Below, in pieces: positions 36,201-47,224 of a DNA stretch of 64,000 nucleotides (position 1 is its first letter; every line of letters begins with the position of its first letter). Position numbers and translations under genes: made by a program. The notes beneath the pieces are model-generated. The model had not been told where the DNA came from. It did not search any database and saw only the letters and a program-made list of their open reading frames with translations. The DNA lies in contig OV050032.1 of the NCBI GenBank assembly GCA_920105625.2, positions 116,420,542-116,484,541 on the forward strand, read 5' to 3'. The DNA is from Clusia tigrina. Taxonomy: Eukaryota; Arthropoda; Insecta; Diptera; Clusiidae.

Positions 36201-38701
36201 GAGCGATGGCTTAAATTGACAAGAGGCTCGAGTACTTTATTGTTACAAAATTTAAAGGTTTTATGACGCTCCAGTAAAAAGTTACAAGCATTTGTATGTT
36301 GCAAACTTTGATAGGTGTAGGATGTACCGTAAAGAAGTTAGGGGCGTTAGAAGTTTTATCAGTGTTTGATTTGGGACTCTAGGGTAGCATAGCTTTGAGC
36401 GATGGCTTAAATTGACAAGAGGCTCGGGTACTTTATTGTTACAAAATTTCAATATTTTATGACGCTCCAGTAAAAAGTTACAAGCATTTGTATGTTGCAA
36501 ACTTTGATAGGTGTAGGACGTACCGTAAAGAAGTTAGGGGCGTTTGAAGATTTATCAGTGTTTGATATGGGACTCAGGGGTAGCATAGCTTTGAGCGATG
36601 GCTTAAATTGACAAGAGGCTCGAGTACTTTATTGTTACCATATTTCAAGGTTTTATGACGCTCCAGTAAAAAGTTACAAGCATTTGTATGTTGCAAACTT
36701 TGATAGTTGTAGGACGTATCGTAAAGAAGTTAGGGGCGTTTGTAGTTTTATCAGTGTTTGATTTGGGACTCTAGGATAGCATAGCTTTGAGCGATAGCTT
36801 AAATTGACAAGAGGCTCGAGTACTTTATTGTTACAAAATTTCAAGGTTTTATGACGCTCCAGTAAAAACTTACAAGCATTTGTATGTTGCAAACTTTGAT
36901 AGGTGTAGGACGTACCGTAAAGAATTTAGGGGCGTTTGAAGTTTTATCAGTGTTTGATTTGGGACTCAAGGGTAGCATAGCTTTGAGCGATGGCTTAAAT
37001 TGACAAGAGGCTCGAGTACTTTATTGTTACAAAATTTCAAGGTTTTATGACGCTCCAGTAAAAAGTTACAAGCATTTGTATGTTGCAAACTTTGATAGGT
37101 GTAGGATGTACCGTAAAGAAGTTAGGGGCGTTTGAAGTTTTATCAGTGTTTGATTTGGGACTCTAGGGTAGCATAGCTTTGAGCGATGGCTTAAATTGAC
37201 AAGAGGCTCGATTACTTTATTGTTACAAAATTTCAAGGTTTTATGACGCTCCAGTAAAAAGTTACAAGCATTTGTATGTTGCAAACTTTGATAGTTGTAG
37301 GACGTGCCGTAAAGAAGTTAGAGGCGTTTGAAGTTTTATCAGTGTTTGATTTGGGACTCTAGGGTAGAATAGCTTTGAGCGATAGCTTAAAATGACAAGA
37401 GGCTCGGGTACTTCATTGTTACAAAATTTCAAAGTTTTATGACGCTCCAGTAAAAAGTTACAAGCATTTGTATGTTGCAAACTTTGATAGGTGTAGGACG
37501 TACCGTAAAGAAGTTAGGGGCGTTTGAAGTTTTATCAGTTTTTGATTTGGGATTCTAGGGTAGCATCGCTTTGAGCGACAGCTTAAATTGGCAAGAGGCT
37601 CGGGTACTTCATTGTTACAAAATTTCAAGGTTTTATGGCGCTCCAGTAAAAAGTTACAAGCATTTGAATGTTGCCAACTTTGATAGGTGTAGGACGTACC
37701 ATAAAGAAGTTAGGAGCGTTTGAAGTTTTATCAGTGTTTGATTTGGGACTCTAGGGTAGCATAGCTTTGAGCGATAGCTTAAATTGACAAGAGGCTCGAG
37801 TACTTTATTGTTACAAAATTTCAAGGTTTTATGACGCTCCAGTAAAATGTTACAAGCATTTGTATGTTGCAAACTTTGATAGTTGTAGGACGTACCGTAA
37901 AGAAGTTAGGGGCGTTTGAAGTTTTATCAGTGTTTGATTTGGGACTCTAGGGTAGCATAGATTTGAGCGATGGCTTAAATTGACAAGAGGCTCGAGTACT
38001 TTATTGTTACAAAATTTCAAGATTTTATGACGCTCCAGTAAAAAGTTACAAGCATTTGTATGTTGCAAACTTTGATAGGTGTAGGACGTACCGTAAAGAA
38101 GTTAGGGGCGTTTGAAGATTTATCAGGTTTGATATGGGACTCAAGGATAGCATAGCTTTGAGCGATGGCTTAAATTGACAAGAGGCTCGAGCACTTTATT
38201 GTTACAATATTTCAAGGTTTTATGACGCTCCAGTAAAAAGTTACAAGCATTTGTATGTTGCAAACTTTGATAGTTGTAGGACGTACCGAAAAGAAGTTAG
38301 GGGCGTTTGAAGTTTTATCAGTGTTTGATTTGGGACTCTAGGGTAGCATAGCTTTGAGCGATAGCTTAAATTGACAAGAGGCTCGAGTACTTTATTGTTA
38401 CAAAATTTCAAGGTTTTATGACGCTCCAGTAAAAAGTTACAAGCATTTGTATGTTGCAAACTTTGATAGGTGTAGGATGTACCGTAAAGAAGGTAGGGGC
38501 GTTTGAAGTTTTATCAGTGTTTGATTTGGGACTCTAGGGTAGCATAGCTTTGAGCGATAGCTTAAATTGACAAGAGGCTCGAGTACTTTATTGTTACAAA
38601 ATTTCAAGATTTTATGACGCTCCAGTAAAAAGTTACAAGCATTTGTATGTTGCAAACTTTGATAGGTGTAGGACGTACCGTAAAGAAGTTAGGGGCGTTT
38701 G
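33215..38701 (+). repeat. 28-monomer higher-order repeat, copy 2 (5,487 bp)
   Basis: It matches copy 1 at +5,291 and copy 3 at +5,487. It holds one monomer more than copy 1: the unit with 'gaaggtagggg' (38,489), a following 'caagatttt' start (38,605) and an ordinary 'gataggtgtaggacg' continuation. In copy 1 these two units are fused into one chimera. Private changes include 'gtttggag' (35,955), 'gcgttagaag' (36,345) and 'caatatttt' (36,450). I judge identity to the other copies to exceed 99% by eye. Repeat DNA only. Confidence 0.93.
38125..38127 (+). other. One-base deletion, HOR marker, copy 2
   Basis: Same 'atcaggtttg' form, 5,291 bases after the copy 1 site. Confidence 0.88.
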
Positions 38702-41700
38702 AAGTTTTATCAGTTTTTGATTTGGGACTCTAGGGTAGCATAGCTTTGAGCGATAGCTTAAATTGGCAAGAGGCTCGGGTACTTCATTGCTACAAAATTT
38801 CAAGGTTCTATGGCGCTCCAGTAAAAAGTTACAAGCATTTGAATGTTGCCAACTTTGATAGGTGTAGGACGTACCATAAAGAAGTTAGGGGCGTTTGAAG
38901 TTTTATCAGTGTTTGATTTGGGACTCTAGGGTAGCATAGCTTTGAGCGATAGCTTAAATTGACAAGAGGCTCGAGTACTTTATTGTTACAAAATTTCAAG
39001 GTTTTATGACGCTCCAGTTAAAAGTTACAAGCATTTGTATGTTGCAAACTTTGATAGGTGTAGGACGTACCGTAAAGAAGTTAGGGGCGTTTGAAGTTTT
39101 ATCAGTGTTTGATTTGGGACTCAAGGGTAGCTTAGCTTTGAGCGATGGCTTAAATTGACAAGAGGCTCGAGTATTTTATTGTTACAAAATTTCAAGGTTT
39201 TATGACGCTCCAGTAAAAAGTTATAAGCATTTGTATGTTGCAAACTTTGATAGGTGTAGGACGTACCGTAAAGAAGTTAGGGGCGTTTGAAGTTTTATCA
39301 GTGTTTGATTTGGGACTCAAGGGTAGCATAGCTTTGAGCGATAGCTTAAATTGACAAGAGGCTCGAGTACTTTATTGTTACAAAATTTCAAGGTTTTATG
39401 ACGCTCCAGTAAAAAGTTACAAGCATTTGTATGTTGCAAACTTTGATAGGTGTAGGACGTACCGTAAAGAAGTTAGGGGCGTTTGAAGTTTTATCAGTGT
39501 TTGATTTGGGACTCAAGGGTAGCATAGCTTTGAGCGATGGCTTAAATTGACAAGAGGCTCGAGTACTTTATTGTTACAAAATTTCAAGGTTTTATGACGC
39601 TCCAGTAAAAAGTTACAAGCATTTGTATGTTGCAAACTTTGATAGGTGTAGGACGTACCGTAAAGAAGTTAGGGGCGTTTGAAGTTTTATCAGTGTTTGA
39701 TTTGGGACTCAAGGGTAGCATAGCTTTGAGCGATGGCTTAAATTGACAAGAGGCTCGAGTATTTTATTGTCACCAAATTTCAAGGTTTTATGACGCTCCA
39801 GTAAAAAGTTACAAGCATTTGTATGTTGCAAACTTTGATAGCTGTAGGACGTACCGTAAAGAAGTTAGGGGTGTTTGAAGTTTTCTCAGTTTTTGATTTG
39901 GGACTCTAGGGTAGCATAGCTTTGACCGATAGCTTAAATTGGCATGCGGCTCGGGTACTTCATTGTTACAAAATTTCAAGGTTTTATGGCGCTCCAGTAA
40001 AAAGTTACAAGCATTTGAATGTTGCCCACTTTGATAGGTGTAGGACGTACCATAAATAAGTTAGGGGCGTTTGAAGTTTTATCAGTGTTTGATTTGGGAC
40101 TCTAGGGTAGCATAGCTTTGAGCGATGGCTTAAATTGACAAGAGGCTCGAGTACTATATTGTTACAAAATTTAAAGGTTTTATGACGCTCCAGTAAAAAT
40201 TTACAAGCATTTGTATGTTGCAAACTTTGATAGGTGTAGGACGTACCGTAAAGAAGTTAGGGGCGTTTGAAGTTTTATCAGTTTTTGATTTGGGACTCTA
40301 GGGTAGCATAGCTTTGAGCGATAGCTTAAATTGGCAAGAGACTCGATTACTTCATTGTTACAAAATTTCAAGGTTTTATGGCGCTCCAGTAAAAAGTTAC
40401 AAGCATTTGAATGTTGCCAACTTTGATAGGTGTAGGACGTACCATAAAGGAGTTAGGAGCGTTTGAAGTTTTATCAGTGTTTGATTTGGGACTCTAGGGT
40501 AGCATAGCTTTGAGCGATAGCTTAAATTGACAAGAGGCTCGAGTACTTTATTGTTACAAAATTTCAAGGTTTTATGACGCTCCAGTAAAAAGTTACAAGC
40601 ATTTGTATGTTACAAACTTTGATAGGTGTAGGACGTACCGTAAAGAAGTTAGGGGCGTTTGAAGTTTTATCAGTGTTTGATTTGGGACTCAAGGGTAGCA
40701 TAGCTTTGAGCGATGGCTTAAATTGACAAGAGGATCGAGTATTTTATTGTTACAAAATTTCAAGGTTTTATGACGCTCCAGTAAAAAGTTACAAGCATTT
40801 GTATGATTCAAACTTTGATAGGTGTAGGACGTACCGTAAAGAAGTTAGGGGTGTTTGCAGTTTTCTCAGTTTTTGATTTGGGACTCTAGGGTAGCATAGC
40901 TTTGAGCGATAGCTTAAATTGGCAAGCGGCTCGGGTACTTCATTGTTACAAAGTTTCAAGGTTTTATGGCGCTCCAGTAAAAAGTTACAAGCATTTCAAT
41001 GTTGCCAACTTTGATAGGTGTAGGACGTACCATAAAGAAGTTAGGGGCGTTTGAAGTTTTATCAATTCTTGATTTGGGACTCTAGGGTAGCATAGCTTTG
41101 AGCGATAGCTTAAATTGACAAGAGGCTCGAGAACTTTATTGTTACCAAATTTCAAGGTTTTATGACGCTCCAGTAAAAAGTTACAAGCATTTGTATGTTG
41201 CAAACTTTGATAGGTGTAGGACGTACCGTAAAGAAGTTAGGGGCGTTTGAAATTTTATCAGTGTTTGGTTTGGGACTCTAGGGTAGCATAGCTTTGAGCG
41301 ATGGTTTAAATTGACAAGAGGCTCGGGTACTTTATTGTTACAAAATTTCAAGGTTTTATGACGGTCCAGTAAAAAGTTACAAGCATTTGTATGTTGCAAA
41401 CTTTGATAGGTGTAGGACGTACCGTAAAGAAGTTAGGGGCGTTTGAAGTTTTATCAGTGTTTGATTTGGGACTCTAGGGTAGCATAGCTTTGAGCGATCG
41501 CTTAAATTGACAAGAGGCTCGAGTAGTTTATTGTTACAAAATTTCAAGTTATTATGACGCTCCAGTAAAAAGTTACAAGCATTTGTATGTTGCAAACTTT
41601 GATAGGTGTAGGACGTACCGTAAAGAAGTTAGGGGTGTTTGAAGTTTTATCAGTGTTTGATTTGGGACTCAAGGGTAGCATAGCTTGGGGCGATGGCTTA

Positions 41701-44188
41701 AATTGACAAGAGGCTCGAGTACTTTATTGTTACAAAATTTAAAGGTTTTATGACGCTCCAGTAAAAAGTTACAAGCATTTGTATGTTGCAAACTTTGTTA
41801 GGTGTAGGACGTACCGTAAAGAAGTTAGGGGCGTTTGAAGTTTTATCAGTGTTTGATTTGGGACTCTAGGGTAGCATAGCTTTGAGCGATGGCTTAAATT
41901 GACAAGAGGCTCGGGTACTTTATTGTTACAAAATTTCAAGATTTTATGACGCTCCAGTAAAAAGTTACAAGCATTTGTATGTTGCAAACTTTGATAGGTG
42001 TAGGACGTACCGTAAAGAAGTTAGGGGCGTTTGAAGATTTATCAGTGTTTGATATGGGACTCAGGGGTAGCATAGCTTTGAGCGATGGCTTAAATTGACA
42101 AGAGGCTCGAGTACTTTATTGTTACCATATTTCAAGGTTTTATGACGCTCCAGTAAAAAGTTACAAGCATTTGTATGTTGCAAACTTTGATAGTTGTAGG
42201 ACGTATCGTAAAGAAGTTAGGGGCGTTTGTAGTTTTATCAGTGTTTGATTTGGGACTCTAGGATAGCATAGCTTTGAGCGATAGCTTAAATTGACAAGAG
42301 GCTCGAGTACTTTATTGTTACAAAATTTCAAGGTTTTATGACGCTCCAGTAAAAACTTACAAGCATTTGTATGTTGCAAACTTTGATAGGTGTAGGACGT
42401 ACCGTAAAGAATTTAGGGGCGTTTGAAGTTTTATCAGTGTTTGATTTGGGACTCAAGGGTAGCATAGCTTTGAGCGATGGCTTAAATTGACAAGAGGCTC
42501 GAGTACTTTATTGTTACAAAATTTCAAGGTTTTATGACGCTCCAGTAAAAAGTTACAAGCATTTGTATGTTGCAAACTTTGATAGGTGTAGGATGTACCG
42601 TAAAGAAGTTAGGGGCGTTTGAAGTTTTATCAGTGTTTGATTTGGGACTCTAGGGTAGCATAGCTTTGAGCGATGGCTTAAATTGACAAGAGGCTCGATT
42701 ACTTTATTGTTACAAAATTTCAAGGTTTTATGACGCTCCAGTAAAAAGTTACAAGCATTTGTATGTTGCAAACTTTGATAGTTGTAGGACGTGCCGTAAA
42801 GAAGTTAGAGGCGTTTGAAGTTTTATCAGTGTTTGATTTGGGACTCTAGGGTAGAATAGCTTTGAGCGATAGCTTAAAATGACAAGAGGCTCGGGTACTT
42901 CATTGTTAAAAAATTTCAAAGTTTTATGACGCTCCAGTAAAAAGTTACAAGCATTTGTATGTTGCAAACTTTGATAGGTGTAGGACGTACCGTAAAGAAG
43001 TTAGGGGCGTTTGAAGTTTTATCAGTTTTTGATTTGGGATTCTAGGGTAGCATCGCTTTGAGCGACAGCTTAAATTGGCAAGAGGCTCGGGTACTTCATT
43101 GTTACAAAATTTCAAGGTTTTATGGCGCTCCAGTAAAAAGTTACAAGCATTTGAATGTTGCCAACTTTGATAGGTGTAGGACGTACCATAAAGAAGTTAG
43201 GAGCGTTTGAAGTTTTATCAGTGTTTGATTTGGGACTCTAGGGTAGCATAGCTTTGAGCGATAGCTTAAATTGACAAGAGGCTCGAGTACTTTATTGTTA
43301 CAAAATTTCAAGGTTTTATGACGCTCCAGTAAAATGTTACAAGCATTTGTATGTTGCAAACTTTGATAGTTGTAGGACGTACCGTAAAGAAGTTAGGGGC
43401 GTTTGAAGTTTTATCAGTGTTTGATTTGGGACTCTAGGGTAGCATAGATTTGAGCGATGGCTTAAATTGACAAGAGGCTCGAGTACTTTATTGTTACAAA
43501 ATTTCAAGATTTTATGACGCTCCAGTAAAAAGTTACAAGCATTTGTATGTTGCAAACTTTGATAGGTGTAGGACGTACCGTAAAGAAGTTAGGGGCGTTT
43601 GAAGATTTATCAGGTTTGATATGGGACTCAAGGATAGCATAGCTTTGAGCGATGGCTTAAATTGACAAGAGGCTCGAGCACTTTATTGTTACAATATTTC
43701 AAGGTTTTATGACGCTCCAGTAAAAAGTTACAAGCATTTGTATGTTGCAAACTTTGATAGTTGTAGGACGTACCGAAAAGAAGTTAGGGGCGTTTGAAGT
43801 TTTATCAGTGTTTGATTTGGGACTCTAGGGTAGCATAGCTTTGAGCTATAGCTTAAATTGACAAGAGGCTCGAGTACTTTATTGTTACAAAATTTCAAGG
43901 TTTTATGACGCTCCAGTAAAAAGTTACAAGCATTTGTATGTTGCAAACTTTGATAGGTGTAGGATGTACCGTAAAGAAGGTAGGGGCGTTTGAAGTTTTA
44001 TCAGTGTTTGATTTGGGACTCTAGGGTAGCATAGCTTTGAGCGATAGCTTAAATTGACAAGAGGCTCGAGTACTTTATTGTTACAAAATTTCAAGATTTT
44101 ATGACGCTCCAGTAAAAAGTTACAAGCATTTGTATGTTGCAAACTTTGATAGGTGTAGGACGTACCGTAAAGAAGTTAGGGGCGTTTG
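38702..44188 (+). repeat. 28-monomer higher-order repeat, copy 3 (5,487 bp)
   Basis: All landmarks of copy 2 recur at +5,487, including 'cattgctac' (38,785) and the shared one-base deletion (43,613). Private changes include 'gtactatattg' (40,152), 'caattcttg' (41,064), 'gcttggggcg' (41,684), 'ttgttagg' (41,796), 'gttaaaaaat' (42,905) and 'gagctatagc' (43,847). Near 44,190 the next unit has 'gatttatcag...gatatggg' instead of 'cagtttttg', so the three-copy run ends here. Repeat DNA only. Confidence 0.92.
43612..43614 (+). other. One-base deletion, HOR marker, copy 3
   Basis: Same 'atcaggtttg' form, 5,487 bases after the copy 2 site. Confidence 0.88.
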
Positions 44189-45150
44189 AAGATTTATCAG
44201 TGTTTGATATGGGACTCAAGGGTAGCATAGCTTTGAGCGATGGCTTAAATTGACAAGAGGCTCGAGTACTTTATTGTTACAATATTTCAAGGTTTTATGA
44301 CGCTCCAGTAAAAAGTTACAAGCATTTGTATGTTGCAAACTTTGATAGTTGTAGGACGGACCGTAAAAAAGTTAGGGGCGTTTGAAGTTTTATCAGTGTT
44401 TGATTTGGGACTCTAGGGTAGCATAGCTTTGACCGATAGCTTAAATTGACAAGAGGCTCGAGTACTTTATTGTTACAAAATTTCAAGGTTTTATGACGCT
44501 CCAGTAAAAAGTTACAAGCATTTGTATGTTGCAAACTTTGATAGGTGTAGGATGTACCGTAAAGAAGTTAGGGGCGTTTGAAGTTTTATCAGTGTTTGAT
44601 TTGGGACTCTAGGGTAGCATAGCTTTGAGCGATGGCTTAAATTGACAAGAGGCTCGAGTACTTTATTGTTACAAAATTTCAAGGTTTTATGACGCTCCAG
44701 TAAAAAGTTACAAGCATTTGTATGTTGCAAACTTTGATAGTTGTAGGACTTGCCGTAAAGAAGTTAGGGGCGTTTGAAGGTTTATCAGTGTTTGATTTGG
44801 GACTCTAGGGTAGAATAGCTTTGAGCGGTAGCTTAAAATGACAAGAGGCTCGGGTACTTCATTGTTACAAAATTTCAAAGTTTTATGACGCTCCAGTAAA
44901 CAGTTACAAGCATTTGTATGTTGCAAACTTTGATAGGTGTAGGACGTACCGTAAAGAAGTTAGGGGCGTTTGAAGTTTTATCAGTTTTTGATTTGGGACT
45001 CTAGGGTAGCATAGCTTTGAGCGATAGCTTAAATTGGCAAGAGGCTCGGGTACTTCATTGTTACAAAATTTCAAGGTTTTATGGCGCTCCAGTAAAAAGT
45101 TACAAGCATTTGAATGTTGCCAACTTTGATAGGTGTAGGACGTACCATAA
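43975..45150 (+). repeat. Six-unit duplication, left copy (1,176 bp)
   Basis: It shares markers at +1,176: 'gaaggtagggg' (43,977 and 45,153), 'gatttatcag' with 'gatatggg' (44,190), 'gacggaccgtaaaaaag' (44,355 and 45,531), 'tttgaccgat' (44,430) and the u135 A unit. It overlaps the end of HOR copy 3. Repeat DNA only. Confidence 0.8.
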
Positions 45151-46326
45151 AGAAGGTAGGGGCGTTTGAAGTTTTATCAGTGTTTGATTTGGGACTCTAG
45201 GGTAGCATAGCTTTGAGCGATAGCTTAAATTGACAAGAGGCTCGAGTACTTTATTGTTACAAAATTTCAAGATTTTATGACGCTCCAGTAAAAAGTTACA
45301 AGCATTTGTATGTTGCAAACTTTGATAGGTGTAGGACGTACCGTAAAGAAGTTAGGGGCGTTTGAAGATTTATCAGTGTTTGATATGGGACTCAAGGGTA
45401 GCATAGCTTTGAGCGATGGCTTAAATTGACAAGAGGCTCGAGTACTTTATTGTTACAATATTTCAAGGTTTTATGACGCTCCAGTAAAAAGTTACAAGCA
45501 TTTGTATGTTGCAAACTTTGATAGTTGTAGGACGGACCGTAAAAAAGTTAGGGGCGTTTGAAGTTTTATCAGTGTTTGATTTGGGACTCTAGGGTAGCAT
45601 AGCTTTGACCGATAGCTTAAATTGACAAGAGGCTCGAGTACTTTATTGTTACAAAATTTCAAGGTTTTATGACGCTCCAGTAAAAAGTTACAAGCATTTG
45701 TATGTTGCAAACTTTGATAGGTGTAGGATGTACCGTAAAGAAGTTAGGGGCGTTTGAAGTTTTATCAGTGTTTGATTTGGGACTCTAGGGTAGCATAGCT
45801 TTGAGCGATGGCTTAAATTGACAAGAGGCTCGAGTACTTTATTGTTACAAAATTTCAAGCTTTTATGACGCTCCAGTAAAAAGTTACAAGCATTTGTATG
45901 TTGCAAACTTTGATAGTTGTAGGACGTACCGTAAAGAAGTTAGGGGCGTTTGAAGCTTTATCAGTGTTTGATTTGGGACTCTAGGGTAGAATAGCTTTGA
46001 GCGATAGCTTAAAATGACAAGAGGCTCGGGTCCTTTATTGTTACAAAATTTAAAGGTTTTATGACGCTCCAGTAAAATGTTACAAGCATTTGTATGTTGC
46101 AAACTTTGATAGGTGTAGGACGTACCGTAAAGAAGTTAGGGGCGTTTGAAGTTGTATCAGTGTTTGATTGGGGACTCAAGGGTAGCATAGCTTTGAGCGA
46201 TGGCTTAAATTGACAAGAGGCTCGAGTACTTTATTGTTACAAAATTGCAAGGTTTTATGACGCTCCAGTAAAAAGTTACAAGCATTTGAATGTTGCAAAC
46301 TTTGATAGGTGTAGGACGTACCGTAT
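45151..46326 (+). repeat. Six-unit duplication, right copy, decaying after 46,020
   Basis: Correspondence with the left copy is good to about 46,020. There the left copy has 'ctcgggtacttcattg' and this copy has 'ctcgggtcctttattg', followed by 'aatttaaagg' and 'gtaaaatgtt'. From 45,900 onward it takes part in a four-unit duplication instead. Repeat DNA only. Confidence 0.72.
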
Positions 46327-46440
46327 AGAAGTTAGGGGCGTTTGAAGTTTTATCAGTGTTTGATTTGGGACACTAGGGTAGCATAGTTTTGAGCGATAGC
46401 TTAAATTGACAAGAGGCTCGAGTACTTTATTGTTACAAAA
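45900..46440 (+). repeat. Four-unit-offset duplication, left copy
   Basis: It matches 46,684-47,224 at +784 (4 x 196). Markers: 'gaagctttatcag' (45,953 and 46,737), 'aatttaaagg' and 'gtaaaatgtt' (46,072), 'gttgtatcag' with 'gattgggg' (46,151 and 46,935), 'aaaattgcaagg' (46,242), 'gggacactaggg' (46,367) and 'catagttttg' (46,384). 'ccgtatag' (46,321) is the first u79 T unit I see in the window. Repeat DNA only. Confidence 0.78.
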
Positions 46441-46683
46441 TTTCAAGATTTTATGACGCTCCAGTAAAAAGTTACAAGCATTTGTATGTTGCAAACTTTG
46501 ATAGGTGTAGGACGTACCGTAAAGAAGTTAGGGGCGTTTGAAGATTTATCAGTGTTTGCTATGGGACTCAAGGGTAGCATAGCTTTGAGCGATGGCTTAA
46601 ATTGACAAGAGGCTCGAGTACTTTATTGTTACAATATTTCAAGGTTTTATGACGCTCCAGTAAAAAGTTACAAGCATTTGTAT

Positions 46684-47224
46684 GTTGCAAACTTTGATAG
46701 TTGTAGGACGTACCGTAAAGAAGTTAGGGGCGTTTGAAGCTTTATCAGTGTTTGATTTGGGACTCTAGGGTAGAATAGCTTTGAGCGATAGCTTAAAATG
46801 ACAAGAGGCTCGGGTACTTTATTGTTACAAAATTTAAAGGTTTTATGACGCTCCAGTAAAATGTTACAAGCATTTGTATGTTGCAAACTTTGATAGGTGT
46901 AGGACGTACCGTAAAGAAGTTAGGGGCGTTTGAAGTTGTATCAGTGTTTGATTGGGGACTCTAGGGTAGCATAGCTTTGAGCGATGGCTTAAATTGACAA
47001 GAGGCTCGAGTACTTTATTGTTACAAAATTGCAAGGTTTTATGACGCTCCAGTAAAAAGTTACAAGCATTTGAATGTTGCAAACTTTGATAGGTGTAGGA
47101 CGTACCGTATAGAAGTTAGGGGCGTTTGAAGTTTTATCAGTGTTTGATTTGGGACACTAGGGTAGCATAGTTTTGAGCGATAGCTTAAATTGACAAGAGG
47201 CTCGAGTACTTTATTGTTACAAAA
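46684..47224 (+). repeat. Four-unit-offset duplication, right copy
   Basis: It carries the same markers as 45,900-46,440. Differences include u127 T for A near 46,960 and, at its end, 'ggttttatgccgctcc' (47,232) for 'gattttatgacgctcc'. From 46,862 it is also the start of the second 28-unit HOR. Repeat DNA only. Confidence 0.78.

Noticed and set aside
27924..44188. Assembly artefact producing the near-identical HOR copies
   Set aside because: Each copy has private substitutions, and copies 1 and 2 differ by a whole monomer, so simple duplication of the same reads is unlikely. Only read-depth data could exclude it fully.
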